64,000 nt of DNA from CALLPQ01 sp964421675 (GCA_964421675.1 CAYQXV010000010.1:1-64000), one strand, 5' to 3'. Positions 26,226 through 35,427 are shown, numbered from the stretch's first letter. Numbers and translations are program-made. The notes: generated by a model not told the origin, from the sequence alone.

Positions 26226-27359
26226 TTATCGCGCACTAATTGCTGGAACGTCGCGCTGATTTGAACCGGTATAATTTGATAGCGGTCTGATCAGCTTATT
26301 GTCGGCAAGTTGCTCCATAATATGAGCAGACCAGCCGGTAATGCGGCTCATTACAAAGATTGGTGTGAACATTGGAATGTCAAACCCCATCAGATAGTAA
26401 GCCGGTCCTGCGGGGAAATCGAGATTTGGATAAATGCCTTTTTCCGCAACCATTGTATCGTCAAGAATGCGTGACATTTCCCAATATTTGCGCGCTTCAT
26501 CGGTATCAATCACGCCGACCATATCCTTAAAGGCTTCTGTCATGGTTGGTACACGGCTGTCGCCAGAGCGATAAACCCGGTGACCAAAGCCCATAATTTT
26601 CTTCTTTTGTGCAATGGCATCAAGCATCCATTGTTTTGCATTTTCCGGCTCACCCACTTCTTGCAGAAGATGCATAACCGCTTCATTGGCACCGCCATGC
26701 AACGGCCCTTTCAGCGAGCCAATTGCGCCAGTAACCGCTGAATAAATATCTGACAGCGATGAGGCAATCACGCGACCCGTAAAGGTAGACGCGTTAAAGG
26801 AATGCTCCGCATATAAGATCATTGAAATATCAAAACATCTGATAACTTCGGCCGCTGGCACTTCGCCAAAGCACATATTGAAAAAGTTCTCAGAAAACCC
26901 AAGCGAGGTGTCCGGTGCTATCGGGGCTTTCCCCAAGCGGTGGCGATAATCAGCAGCAATAATTTCCGGAATTTTCGCCATCATGCGAACGGACTTGGCA
27001 TAGAGCTGGTCTGGTTCACTGTCCCAGGCTTCATTATCTTCCTGTCCTAAAAAGCTCACCGCCGTGCGTAGCGTATCCATAGGATGGGCATTTTTATTGA
27101 ACAGGCTAATGACTTTTTTAACATCGCCAGAAAGTCCGCGCTCAGACTTTTCCAAGGCGATAAAAGCATCGAGCTGCGATTGATTGGGAAGCTCGCCATT
27201 CCAGATAAGATAGGCAACTTCTTCAAAACGGCACTCACTTGCCAAATCCTGCACCTTATATCCACGATAGGTCAGTGAGTTAATTTCAGGCATCACCTTA
27301 GAAACAGCCGTATCGTCTGTAACAACGCCGGCCAGGCCATATTTGATTTCTTCGCTCAT
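26226..27359 (-). CDS. prpC: 2-methylcitrate synthase / citrate synthase
   Basis: Condenses propionyl-CoA with oxaloacetate to 2-methylcitrate; enzymes of this type often also accept acetyl-CoA. From the ATG at 27359, preceded by AAGGA, the product has 377 residues. The frame opens 12 codons further upstream without support. Family features include YRGYKVQDLA near the start, the His-containing GGANEAVMHLL and MGFGHRVYRSGDSR (substrate and active-site histidines), and DFPAGPAYYLMGF near the C-terminus. The adjacency to prpB and prpD makes the methylcitrate role likely. It begins 1 base after the stop of the small monooxygenase gene. Confidence 0.9.
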   Translation of the reverse strand: MSEEIKYGLAGVVTDDTAVSKVMPEINSLTYRGYKVQDLASECRFEEVAYLIWNGELPNQSQLDAFIALEKSERGLSGDVKKVISLFNKNAHPMDTLRTAVSFLGQEDNEAWDSEPDQLYAKSVRMMAKIPEIIAADYRHRLGKAPIAPDTSLGFSENFFNMCFGEVPAAEVIRCFDISMILYAEHSFNASTFTGRVIASSLSDIYSAVTGAIGSLKGPLHGGANEAVMHLLQEVGEPENAKQWMLDAIAQKKKIMGFGHRVYRSGDSRVPTMTEAFKDMVGVIDTDEARKYWEMSRILDDTMVAEKGIYPNLDFPAGPAYYLMGFDIPMFTPIFVMSRITGWSAHIMEQLADNKLIRPLSNYTGSNQRDVPAISAR

Positions 27360-27360
27360 C

Positions 27361-27684
27361 TTACTTTTTCCTTTCCCAACTGTAGGAATGCTCAATCTTG
27401 GTTATATAAATGGTATAATCTTTATACCAATCGTCTCGCCCTTTATCACGTGCAATTTTGTGCTCGGCATTATCGCGCCAATTCTTTATCGCTTCTTCAC
27501 TTTCCCAGTAAGAAACGCCAATCCCAAATCCATCCTCACTGCGAGCGGCCTCAAAATGCACATAGCCGGGCATTGTTTTGGCAAGCCGCATCATCTCTAC
27601 TGCCGTGCTCGCATAACCCGCCTCATCATAATCATTGCGCGTCGCGCAAAAAATGACTGCATATTTTGCGGTCTTGTCTGAGAT
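27361..27684 (-). CDS. ABM-superfamily monooxygenase-like protein, apparent AUC start
   Basis: Small protein of the antibiotic-biosynthesis-monooxygenase (dimeric alpha-beta barrel) superfamily. Its pattern is YAVIFCATRN, then AKTMPGYVHFEAAR and GFGIGVSYWESEEAIKNW. ATG-initiated translation could begin only at the methionines at 27594-27589, which would delete the conserved first strand. In frame upstream lies ATC at 27684, preceded by AAGGA with an 8-base spacer. It would give MSDKTAKYAVIF, a natural family start. An in-frame TAG lies just above, so no ATG/GTG/TTG is available. The gene is therefore probably read from AUC or carries a mutation or error at the start codon. Inside prpB-prpC, its substrate is unknown. 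Confidence 0.7.
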   Translation of the reverse strand: MSDKTAKYAVIFCATRNDYDEAGYASTAVEMMRLAKTMPGYVHFEAARSEDGFGIGVSYWESEEAIKNWRDNAEHKIARDKGRDDWYKDYTIYITKIEHSYSWERKK

Positions 27685-27730
27685 AGTTATTGTCCTTTGC
27701 TATTGGAATATCAGACCTTGCTGATCTCCC

Positions 27731-28645
27731 TTAATCCATCGGTGTATCGGTGACCTGAAAGTTATAAATACTCTCGTCGAATTTATTATACTCATTATAA
27801 CGCAGCGTTTCATAGAGATCACGGCGGTGCTGCATCATATCAATAATGCCATTTTGATCGCCATCTTTTAAGATCCGGTCTAACCCAACATCGCACGCCC
27901 CCATAGCAAGGCGCAATGTGGTTACCGGATAGATCACAACGTTAAAGCCGAGATTTTCTAACTCTTTGACATTTAGCAATCGCGATTTCCCGAACTCCGT
28001 CATATTGGCAAGAATAGGAACATCAATCGCCTTACGAACCGCCTCAAATTCTGCTTCTGATTTCATCGCTTCAGGGAAAATCATATCAGCGCCCGCATCG
28101 ACATAGGCTTTCATGCGATCAATGGATTGCTCCAACCCTTCAATGGCGCGGGCATCAGAGCGTGCAATCAACACAAAATTTGGATCGCGCTTGGCTTCTG
28201 CTGCTGCTTTCACCCGCTGCACCATCACATCCATCGGAACAATTTCTTTCCCATCAAGATGGCCGCATCTTTTGGGCATGACCTGATCTTCGATATGGCA
28301 ACCCGCGAGCCCCATCTCTTCCATTGTGCGTATGGTGCGCGCGGCCGCCATCGGCTCACCAAATCCGGTATCGATATCAACAAATGAGGGAAGATCAGTG
28401 ACACGGGCAATCTGATGGGCGCGGTCAGAAAATTCATTCATCGTTGCAAGGCCAATATCTGGCAAACAAAGATCAGCTGCCATCACAGCGCCAGAAATAT
28501 AAACGCCGTCAAATCCCTGCTTTTGCTCAATCATCTGGGCACAGAGCGGATTGAACGCACCGGGAAATTTTAACAGCTTGCCAGAATCAAGTCCGGCGCG
28601 AAAATCTTTGCGTTTTTGATCCGGTAATTTTTGACTAAATAGCAT
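27731..28645 (-). CDS. prpB: 2-methylisocitrate lyase
   Basis: Isocitrate-lyase superfamily TIM-barrel enzyme that splits 2-methylisocitrate to pyruvate and succinate, the last step of the methylcitrate cycle. The product has 304 residues, normal for PrpB and much shorter than AceA. The catalytic cysteine Cys127 lies in PKRCGHLDGKE, and metal-binding acids are in DIDTGFGEP. AGGAG precedes the ATG. It sits between the SnoaL-like and monooxygenase genes, in the same direction as prpD and prpC. Confidence 0.96.
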   Translation of the reverse strand: MLFSQKLPDQKRKDFRAGLDSGKLLKFPGAFNPLCAQMIEQKQGFDGVYISGAVMAADLCLPDIGLATMNEFSDRAHQIARVTDLPSFVDIDTGFGEPMAAARTIRTMEEMGLAGCHIEDQVMPKRCGHLDGKEIVPMDVMVQRVKAAAEAKRDPNFVLIARSDARAIEGLEQSIDRMKAYVDAGADMIFPEAMKSEAEFEAVRKAIDVPILANMTEFGKSRLLNVKELENLGFNVVIYPVTTLRLAMGACDVGLDRILKDGDQNGIIDMMQHRRDLYETLRYNEYNKFDESIYNFQVTDTPMD

Positions 28646-28677
28646 TGAGCAAACTCCTAAAAAACAACTCTAAATTT

Positions 28678-29088
28678 CTATCGAAATTCTTTAATTTGTG
28701 CGCCAATTCGTTTTCCCATTTCCTCGCCCAAGGCGGCCAATCCGCTCATTGGGCGTATCATGACTTCAAATTCACGCACTTTTCCATCTTCATCAAAGCG
28801 GATCAAATCAACACCTTTGAGATGCTTGCCGTTCACAACGGCGCTAAACTCCAGCGTAACATTCAATCCATCGTCACTTACAAACTCACGGTGATAAACA
28901 AAATCTTCAAAGACATTTAACACCGTGGAGAGCGCCATTCCTAACGCCACTCCGCCTTTATAAGGAGAATGGGCCATTGGAGAACGAAACACAGCATCGG
29001 GATGAATAATCTCTTGTAGCAGAGCCACATCTTTTGATTTCACCATCCGGTGCCAAGTTTTCAATGCACTGTCAATTTCCGGTTTCAT
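28678..29088 (-). CDS. SnoaL-like (NTF2-fold) small protein
   Basis: A 136-residue protein with the NTF2/SnoaL fold pattern: an N-terminal helix (ALKTWHRMVKSKDVALL) followed by IIHPDAVFRSPM, then a strand-rich half with KHLKGVDLIRFDEDGKVREFEV. Members include isomerases, hydratases and non-catalytic proteins, and I see no residue set that decides. It is encoded 32 bases upstream of prpB in the propionate cluster. It may act on a small acyl or methyl-branched substrate or have a stabilising role. Function unknown. Confidence 0.8.
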   Translation of the reverse strand: MKPEIDSALKTWHRMVKSKDVALLQEIIHPDAVFRSPMAHSPYKGGVALGMALSTVLNVFEDFVYHREFVSDDGLNVTLEFSAVVNGKHLKGVDLIRFDEDGKVREFEVMIRPMSGLAALGEEMGKRIGAQIKEFR

Positions 29089-29168
29089 GCTGAATTCATC
29101 TTAAAATGGTAACTAACAGTTATTGTAGAATTTATTCACACGCCCGTTTTTTTAAGCGTGCGGCATGA

Positions 29169-29543
29169 TTATCCCATGCAGAAGAAATTCAATTTATTAC
29201 CAAATGGATCGTGAACATATCCACAATGAACCTGTCCATCGAGACGCGGGCCCGCGTCACCATCATTGGTCGCGCCTAGTTCGATTGCTTTTGCGTGCAT
29301 GGCTTTAACGTGATCGCCATCGGCACAAGCAATGGCGGTCATATTGCCATTACCTGGATTTGGTGCTTCGCCATTCCAAGGTTTGCAGATCCCAAACATA
29401 GCGCCTTTTCCATTGCTAAAGGCGACAAAACCGCCATCGGGACGCTCTAAAGAAATTTTTGCACCAAGTTCGCCTAAGAGCGCGCCATAAAATTCACGGC
29501 CGGCATCCATGTCTGAAACAGGAATTGTTGAATATGCAAGCAT
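29169..29543 (-). CDS. VOC-superfamily (glyoxalase/bleomycin-resistance-like) protein
   Basis: A 124-residue metal-dependent-type fold with paired beta-alpha-beta-beta-beta units. It starts MLAYSTIPVSDMDAGREFYGAL and ends CGYVHDPFGNKLNFF, both standard for the family. AAGGA precedes the ATG. Methylmalonyl-CoA epimerase also belongs to this superfamily, and the propionate context makes an acyl-CoA link tempting. The sequence is shorter and resembles the general GlxA-type domain more closely, so I do not assign that. Function unknown. Confidence 0.82.
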   Translation of the reverse strand: MLAYSTIPVSDMDAGREFYGALLGELGAKISLERPDGGFVAFSNGKGAMFGICKPWNGEAPNPGNGNMTAIACADGDHVKAMHAKAIELGATNDGDAGPRLDGQVHCGYVHDPFGNKLNFFCMG

Positions 29544-29734
29544 CTTACTTATCCTTATAAAGATTAAAACAACGTCATTCAGTTTTGCGTGCTTTACTAT
29601 CGACTATCTCTAGCAAAGTGCACGCGAGTCCCTGCCCCTAGCCGGGCCAGATGGGGTAATGCCATTCCGGCCCAGTATTTCTTCTTGTTCAATGCCAGTC
29701 ATCATTGAATTCCAGCATGATTTTCAAAACCGGT

Positions 29735-31267
29735 TTAGAAAATTCCCTTCGCTAAATTTTCTTCCAAATACCCTTTCGGTGCGACCGGGTTTAACTCACG
29801 AACCTCACTCGCATTCAGGCTTGGTAAGCGCTGCACCAATTCTAAGAACCGCTCAGATTCTTTTGGCTCCAAAATATCATCAGTTAGTGTTTTGAACTTT
29901 TTGATATATTCAGGGCGACCAAAGGGACGTGCGCCAAACGGGTGTGCGTTTGCAATGCCCAGCTCATCTTCAATGACGCGGCCATCTTCCATAGTGATCA
30001 CAACCCGCGCGCCAAAGGCTTTTTCGTTCGGATCATGACTATGATAGCGGCGTGTCCATTCTGGATCTTCAATCGTCGAAATTTTATGCCATAGCCGAAC
30101 CGTGTCAGCGCGCTGTGCGCGTTCTGGCGCATAAGAGCGAACATGATGCCACTCACCATCCTGAAGCGCGACGGCGAAAATATACATAATGGAGTGGTCG
30201 AGGGTTTCCCGGCTCGCGGTTGGGTCCATCTTCTGGGGATCATTTGCCCCGGTACCAATCACATAGTGAGTGTGATGGGAGGTGTGCAGAACGATTGATT
30301 TCACCTTATCAAAGTCGCCAACCTCTTTACCCATACGGAAGGCAAGATCAATCAGCGCCTGACTTTGATATTCCGCCGAATGTTCTTTGGTATAGGTATC
30401 AAGAATAGCACGCTTGGACTCGCCAGCGCCCGGTAATGGAACAATGTAAGACGGCTCATAAGGCGATTTACCTTGATCGCGCGCGGTACGGCCATTGAAG
30501 ATGAAGGAAATAACCGAATCCTCTCCTTCGTATATCGGGCTCGGTGCCCCTTCCCCGCGCATGCAGCGATCAACCGCCTCAATCGCCGTCTTGCCCGCAT
30601 AAGCTGGCGCAAAAGCTTTCCATGTTGAGATTTCACCCTTGCGAGATTGGCGGGTCGTGACGGTGCAATGCAATCCTTGTTGGATCGACTGAAAAATCAC
30701 TTCCTTATCGAGATCAAGCAACGTCCCAATCGCGGCAGACGCACTTGGGCCAATATGGGCGATATGATCGATCTTGTGCTCATGCAGGCAAATACCTTTC
30801 ACGAGATTGACCTGAATTTCATACCCCGTCGCAATACCGCGTAACAGCGCATTGCCGTCTTTTCCGGCTTGTTGGGCAACGGCCAGAACCGGCGGAATAT
30901 TATCCCCCGGATGGGAATAATCTGCGGCCAAAAAAGTATCGTGGAAATCAAGCTCGCGCACCGCCGTACCATTTGCCCATGCAGCCCACTCCGCACACAC
31001 GCTTGTGCCAGCTGGCAAGCCAAACAAAGACGCACCGCCATCACGCGGATGGGCATAAGCCATGGCACGGGCCGACTTAATCGGGCCGCGGTTTAATGAG
31101 GCGATCGCAACCGAAGCATTATCAATAATGCGATTAATGACCATGTCGGTCACATCATCATCAATACCGACGGGATCACTGGCAATTTCTGCCATTTTCC
31201 AAGCGAGCTGTTCTTCGCGTGGTAGTAAATCTTTTGAAGGATGGGCTCTAACCTTATGGTCAATCAT
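29735..31267 (-). CDS. prpD: 2-methylcitrate dehydratase (PrpD)
   Basis: MmgE/PrpD-family enzyme that dehydrates 2-methylcitrate to methylaconitate. From the ATG at 31267, with GGAG upstream, the product has 510 residues, a usual length. The frame runs on to 31402 without a ribosome site. Family motifs include AWANGTAVRELDFHDTF (the His-Asp region) and DYSHPGDNIPPVLAVA, followed by the IHKIDHIAH-type segment (here EHKIDHIAHIGPS). An aconitase-type AcnD and isomerase PrpF are not present here. PrpD-type enzymes can provide both steps, with rehydration by a housekeeping aconitase. Confidence 0.93.
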   Translation of the reverse strand: MIDHKVRAHPSKDLLPREEQLAWKMAEIASDPVGIDDDVTDMVINRIIDNASVAIASLNRGPIKSARAMAYAHPRDGGASLFGLPAGTSVCAEWAAWANGTAVRELDFHDTFLAADYSHPGDNIPPVLAVAQQAGKDGNALLRGIATGYEIQVNLVKGICLHEHKIDHIAHIGPSASAAIGTLLDLDKEVIFQSIQQGLHCTVTTRQSRKGEISTWKAFAPAYAGKTAIEAVDRCMRGEGAPSPIYEGEDSVISFIFNGRTARDQGKSPYEPSYIVPLPGAGESKRAILDTYTKEHSAEYQSQALIDLAFRMGKEVGDFDKVKSIVLHTSHHTHYVIGTGANDPQKMDPTASRETLDHSIMYIFAVALQDGEWHHVRSYAPERAQRADTVRLWHKISTIEDPEWTRRYHSHDPNEKAFGARVVITMEDGRVIEDELGIANAHPFGARPFGRPEYIKKFKTLTDDILEPKESERFLELVQRLPSLNASEVRELNPVAPKGYLEENLAKGIF

Positions 31268-31471
31268 GAAAAATACTCTCCAGGAAATTTGCGCCTGAAG
31301 GCCAGCCCTAAGCTGATCAAAGACGCTTGAAAAACTTGCCCCTCTAGTGCACCCACTGCGACACTCTGTCAAAGCACAAATGTCACAGGTAAGGGGCGTC
31401 AAATCGCCTCTTGAAAACTTTTTCTTGACTTTTTTAGCCGTCTAAAAACCCAATCACGCGCAGTTAAGGCG

Positions 31472-32422
31472 TTACATGGAGGCAAGGCGGTTTTTCTGAA
31501 GTTTTTCAAAGTCTTCGCCCGCATGATGCGAGGAGCGTGTTAACGGGCTCGCCGACACCATCAAAAATCCCTTCGACCAAGCCAAGGTCTCATAGGTCTT
31601 AAATTCGTCGGGCGTGACGAACCGGTCAATCGCGGCATGTTTACGGGTCGGCTGCAAATATTGGCCAATCGTAATGAAGTCGATCCCCGCAGAGCGCATA
31701 TCGTCCATCACCTGCATAACCTCTTCTCTCGTTTCACCAAGCCCGACCATAAGACCGGACTTTGTAAACATGGAGGGGTCGCGCTCTTTCACCCGTTCCA
31801 AAAGGCGCAGCGAATGAAAATAGCGCGCACCCGGACGAATTGGCAGATAGAGCCGGGGAACAGTTTCCAGATTGTGATTAAAGACATCCGGGCGCGCATC
31901 AATAACCACATTTGCAGCATCGCCCTTGCGCAGGAAATCTGGTGTCAGAATTTCAATTGTTGTGCCTGGCACGCGGGTCCGAATGGCCGTTACAACATCA
32001 GCGAAATGTTGCGCGCCGCCATCAACCAGATCATCACGGTCAACCGAGGTTATGACCACATGGTTCAACCCCATTTGCGCAACCGCTTCAGCAACCTTTG
32101 TCGGTTCCTCGCCATCGAGGGCTGCGGGCTTGCCTGTCTTAACATTGCAGAATGAACAAGCGCGCGTGCAGGTATCGCCCATAATCATCATGGTTGCGTG
32201 CTTTTTATCCCAGCACTCGCCAATGTTCGGGCAGGCAGCTTCCTCACAAACGGTTGTGAGACCCTTATCGTGAACGATTTTGCGCGTCGCCTGAAACCCC
32301 TTGGAATTCGGCGCCCTTACCCGAATCCAGTCCGGCTTGCGCTGGATGGGGCTATCGGGCCGTTTTTGCTTTTCCGGATGGCGCTTTGCCGCTGGGGTCG
32401 CTGTATCGATAAGTGTTACCAT
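31472..32422 (-). CDS. lipA: Lipoyl synthase
   Basis: Radical-SAM enzyme that inserts two sulfurs into protein-bound octanoyl groups to form lipoyl cofactors. The product has 316 residues. The auxiliary cluster cysteines are in CEEAACPNIGEC (Cys59, 64, 70), and the SAM-binding cluster CxxxCxxC is CTRACSFC (Cys85, 89, 92). The C-terminal RSSHHAGE motif is also present. The ATG at 32422 lacks a clear Shine-Dalgarno. It lies about 200 bases upstream of prpD on the same strand. Confidence 0.97.
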   Translation of the reverse strand: MVTLIDTATPAAKRHPEKQKRPDSPIQRKPDWIRVRAPNSKGFQATRKIVHDKGLTTVCEEAACPNIGECWDKKHATMMIMGDTCTRACSFCNVKTGKPAALDGEEPTKVAEAVAQMGLNHVVITSVDRDDLVDGGAQHFADVVTAIRTRVPGTTIEILTPDFLRKGDAANVVIDARPDVFNHNLETVPRLYLPIRPGARYFHSLRLLERVKERDPSMFTKSGLMVGLGETREEVMQVMDDMRSAGIDFITIGQYLQPTRKHAAIDRFVTPDEFKTYETLAWSKGFLMVSASPLTRSSHHAGEDFEKLQKNRLASM

Positions 32423-32619
32423 AGGTGTCAGATAACACTTGTTCAGGCGAATTTGAAGGTGCGGCGCAGCAAATGATGGGCCGGCCTGAAAACCCCCAAT
32501 TCACCCCAAATTTGAGGGATTGGCGCGGTTTTTGGGCTGGTGGGCGCAGGGGAACGATCGGGGGGGATAATACCCCTCTTCAAAATCTCCCCACAAACGC
32601 CTTCTGATAGCAAAATCCC

Positions 32620-34314
32620 TTAAATTGCAGGGGGAAGGAGACGTTGCGCGCGCCATTGCTCGACAATCTGGCTGATATAGTTGGCATCTTCCACATCGAT
32701 CGACCAACCATCAGTGAAGCTGGCGGTCAGACTGCGCGGGATATCCTCGCGGCGCAGCGCATCAAACCGGATACGGGTGGGGAGCGGAACCCCCTCGCCG
32801 ATGGCAATCGCCTCACCGGTCCCGAGCGAGGGTAAGGACGACAATAGGCTGGTCGATGCATCGGGCACAACCGCGCGAAGCTTTTCCTGGTCAGCCTGAT
32901 TGGCAAGGCGCATGGCAAAAATCGTATTACATTGCGACAAGATTGCCGGATCAAGTTCCGTAGGCCGCTGGGAGACAACCCAAAGCGATACCCCGGTTTT
33001 GCGCCCTTCCTTGGCAAGCCGGGCCAATGCGCGCCGTGTCGGTGCAAACCCTTCTGAACGATCCGCAGGGGCAAACCGGTGTGCATCTTCGCACACCAAA
33101 GCGATTGGCGATGCGCCGTGACTCCACAGGCCAAACTCAAAAGCCAGTCTGGAGATCACCGAAACCACCACTTGCGAGACTTCCGCCGGCAAGCCGCCCA
33201 ATTCGATAATGGAAATAGGCTGGCCATTCACCGGGATACGAAACAATGCAGAGAGTGTTTCAATCATCGTATCTTGTACAGACAGACTGCCAAACATGAA
33301 TGCATATCGAGCATCCTGACTGATGGTATGAAGGCGATTTCTTAGCTTTTTATAAGGGCCAATATTTTGCGGATTGTTCAACCCGCCTATCGCTTTATCC
33401 AATAAGGCAAGCAATTCTGAAACACGGTATGGCGTCGGGGTATCAACGGTTACACTCGATGATTCAAAAATACGGCGGTCTGCACTCATCCGCGCAGATT
33501 TACCTGTGCTTGCAACACCCATTTTTTTAACCATGGGGATTAGTTCACCGAGAATCTCAATTTCAGCATCCGCACCGCGTCGGTCCGGATATAAGACCTC
33601 GATCAACTCATCGAATGTCAAAAGCCAATAAGGAAGCGTGAAGGTTGCCGGATCAAAAACCACAGCCTTATTGCCAAAACACTGAGAATACTCATTATGG
33701 GGATCAAGTATAACGATATGAGCATTTTTATATTTATCAGTTATCGCTTGCAACATCAGCGCTATGGCACAAGATTTTCCAGCACCTGTCGTGCCAAGAA
33801 TTGCAGCATGGCGCGAAAACACATCATTGACATTGATGGTCGCCGGGATTGCATTGTCCTGCTTTACAACACCAATTCGCACACTCGATGACCCGCTCAC
33901 CGCAAAAAGGGCACTCAGTTCATTGCGCGCCGCAACCGAAACAATGTCGCCAAGCGTTGGATAGCTAGAAACGCCCTTGCGAAATTTTGCTGGCGATGAT
34001 GCGGTAGGCTTTGTGAACTCACCGATCAGCTCCAATTCCATGATACGCACATCAGCGATCGCACTATCTACAGAAGGCGCAGGAACGCTCATCGCGGCGA
34101 TCAAACCAAGCACCATGGCTGATCCCGTATCGATACTCATAATGGCACCGAGCTGTAAGCGATGCTGGGTACCCCTATCAGCGGTATGATCATACAATAA
34201 AATCAATGCGTGGGAGCCAGTAATGGAAACGACCTCGCCAATTGCTTTTTCACTATGGTCGGCGCGATTGCGAGGTTCTTTGCGAAGCGGGGTCACCGCA
34301 GCTGTATTGCTCAT
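32620..34314 (-). CDS. HerA-like hexameric ATPase/translocase
   Basis: FtsK/HerA-superfamily ATPase of 564 residues. Residues about 20-165 form an N-terminal beta-rich region of HAS-barrel type. Walker A is GTTGAGKS (174-181) and Walker B is PIALVCEDAH (403-412) with Glu409/Asp410. VVSQRPTELDPAILSQCN (447-464) matches the DNA-translocase sensor region of HerA. Such proteins move DNA for repair (with NurA) or form defence complexes. No NurA or nuclease gene is adjacent. A histidine kinase gene ends 35 bases upstream, so the two may be cotranscribed. Role unknown beyond ATP-driven, probably DNA-directed, activity. Confidence 0.85.
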   Translation of the reverse strand: MSNTAAVTPLRKEPRNRADHSEKAIGEVVSITGSHALILLYDHTADRGTQHRLQLGAIMSIDTGSAMVLGLIAAMSVPAPSVDSAIADVRIMELELIGEFTKPTASSPAKFRKGVSSYPTLGDIVSVAARNELSALFAVSGSSSVRIGVVKQDNAIPATINVNDVFSRHAAILGTTGAGKSCAIALMLQAITDKYKNAHIVILDPHNEYSQCFGNKAVVFDPATFTLPYWLLTFDELIEVLYPDRRGADAEIEILGELIPMVKKMGVASTGKSARMSADRRIFESSSVTVDTPTPYRVSELLALLDKAIGGLNNPQNIGPYKKLRNRLHTISQDARYAFMFGSLSVQDTMIETLSALFRIPVNGQPISIIELGGLPAEVSQVVVSVISRLAFEFGLWSHGASPIALVCEDAHRFAPADRSEGFAPTRRALARLAKEGRKTGVSLWVVSQRPTELDPAILSQCNTIFAMRLANQADQEKLRAVVPDASTSLLSSLPSLGTGEAIAIGEGVPLPTRIRFDALRREDIPRSLTASFTDGWSIDVEDANYISQIVEQWRAQRLLPPAI

Positions 34315-34349
34315 TTCAAATTCCTTTTCCCCAGATTATTCCGTATGCG

Positions 34350-35306
34350 TTACGCAGATTTTGCTATTGTCTCAGATTTTTGATTATAGTCCTGATTTGG
34401 CTCTGTTGATGATGACTCATTGACCGTGCCCATATTTTCCACACTCATAGGAAAAGAAAGCGTCGATAAAGCCCCCTTACCAGGTAAGCTTTTTATTGAA
34501 AATTCGCCGCCCTGCATCTCAACAAAAGTTTTGGCGATTGCAATGCCAACACCGGGCCCTGTGAAAGATTGTTCCAGTCCAAGCGGCGTATCACCAAAGG
34601 CATTTAATGCTTTATCGAGATCGTCGCGTGTAAACCCTGTGCCGTCATCGCGAATCTGGATTTCGGCCCACCCTTCGCGGCGATGGGCAACGCGAACAAA
34701 TATCCGGCTGTTTTCTTTATCGCTCTGCTGACAGGATTTAATGGAAGTTTTAAGCAAGTGATCGAGCGCTTGGCCTAACCGGATTGTATCCCCCCAAACC
34801 AGTTCTGATTCAGATAAAGGCGGATTTTTCTGATCCGCCGTCAAGATCGCAACGGAGCTTGCTTTTGCCTGAACTTCCGCACGTTTAATCGCATCGCCGA
34901 CAGTTTGATGAACATCAACCTGCTCATATTCCGGCTCAACGGAGCCATTATCAAAGGCGGCCACTTCCAAAATAGTATTAATATGGCCCAAAAGTAAGTC
35001 AGCAGACTGAAGAATATATTCTACATAATTACTTTTTTGCTCATCGGTTAAGTTTATCACGCCCTCTTCGTCATTTAACATGGACGCAAACCCGATGATC
35101 GCATTGAGCGGTGTTCGCAATTCGTGGTTCATATTTTCGAGAAAAGATGATCGCACACGAATTGCCGCTTCCGCAGCAGCCCGCGCTCTGCGAATATCAC
35201 GCTCAGCACGCGCGCGCACCAAAGCCTCCGACATATTGCCGATATAGTGCTCCAGCGCAGAGCCTGATGATGTGTTCGAACTATTATGTGTATGAAACAG
35301 TCGCAT
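34350..35306 (-). CDS. Sensor-less histidine kinase with divergent N-box
   Basis: A 318-residue cytoplasmic histidine-kinase-like protein without transmembrane or PAS regions. The phosphoacceptor helix carries His61 in ENMNHELRTPLN. The ATP-binding domain has a G1 box IRDDGTGF (219-225) and a G2 box GPGVGIAI (250-257). However, the N-box reads LDHLLKTSIKS (181-191), where family members have LNLLSNAIKF. The two conserved asparagines, one of which binds the magnesium-ATP, are His and Thr. The protein may be a weak kinase, a phosphatase or a pseudokinase. The C-terminal 30 residues are Ser/Asn-rich. No response regulator is adjacent. It lies upstream of the HerA-like gene, 35 bases apart. Confidence 0.85.
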   Translation of the reverse strand: MRLFHTHNSSNTSSGSALEHYIGNMSEALVRARAERDIRRARAAAEAAIRVRSSFLENMNHELRTPLNAIIGFASMLNDEEGVINLTDEQKSNYVEYILQSADLLLGHINTILEVAAFDNGSVEPEYEQVDVHQTVGDAIKRAEVQAKASSVAILTADQKNPPLSESELVWGDTIRLGQALDHLLKTSIKSCQQSDKENSRIFVRVAHRREGWAEIQIRDDGTGFTRDDLDKALNAFGDTPLGLEQSFTGPGVGIAIAKTFVEMQGGEFSIKSLPGKGALSTLSFPMSVENMGTVNESSSTEPNQDYNQKSETIAKSA

Positions 35307-35427
35307 AATCCTACCTTATTGGCAGGAAACTTAACCCTAAAAGGGCTAATGCCGCGTTAAATGCTCATCCTATTTAAATCTGGAGCCTAACAAAGCTGTA
35401 ATCTGTCTCAGAATAGGACAATGAGGA

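Noticed and set aside
27361..27594. Starting the monooxygenase-like gene at the internal ATG (77 residues)
   Set aside because: This deletes the conserved first beta strand; the upstream ATC with a good Shine-Dalgarno gives a complete domain.
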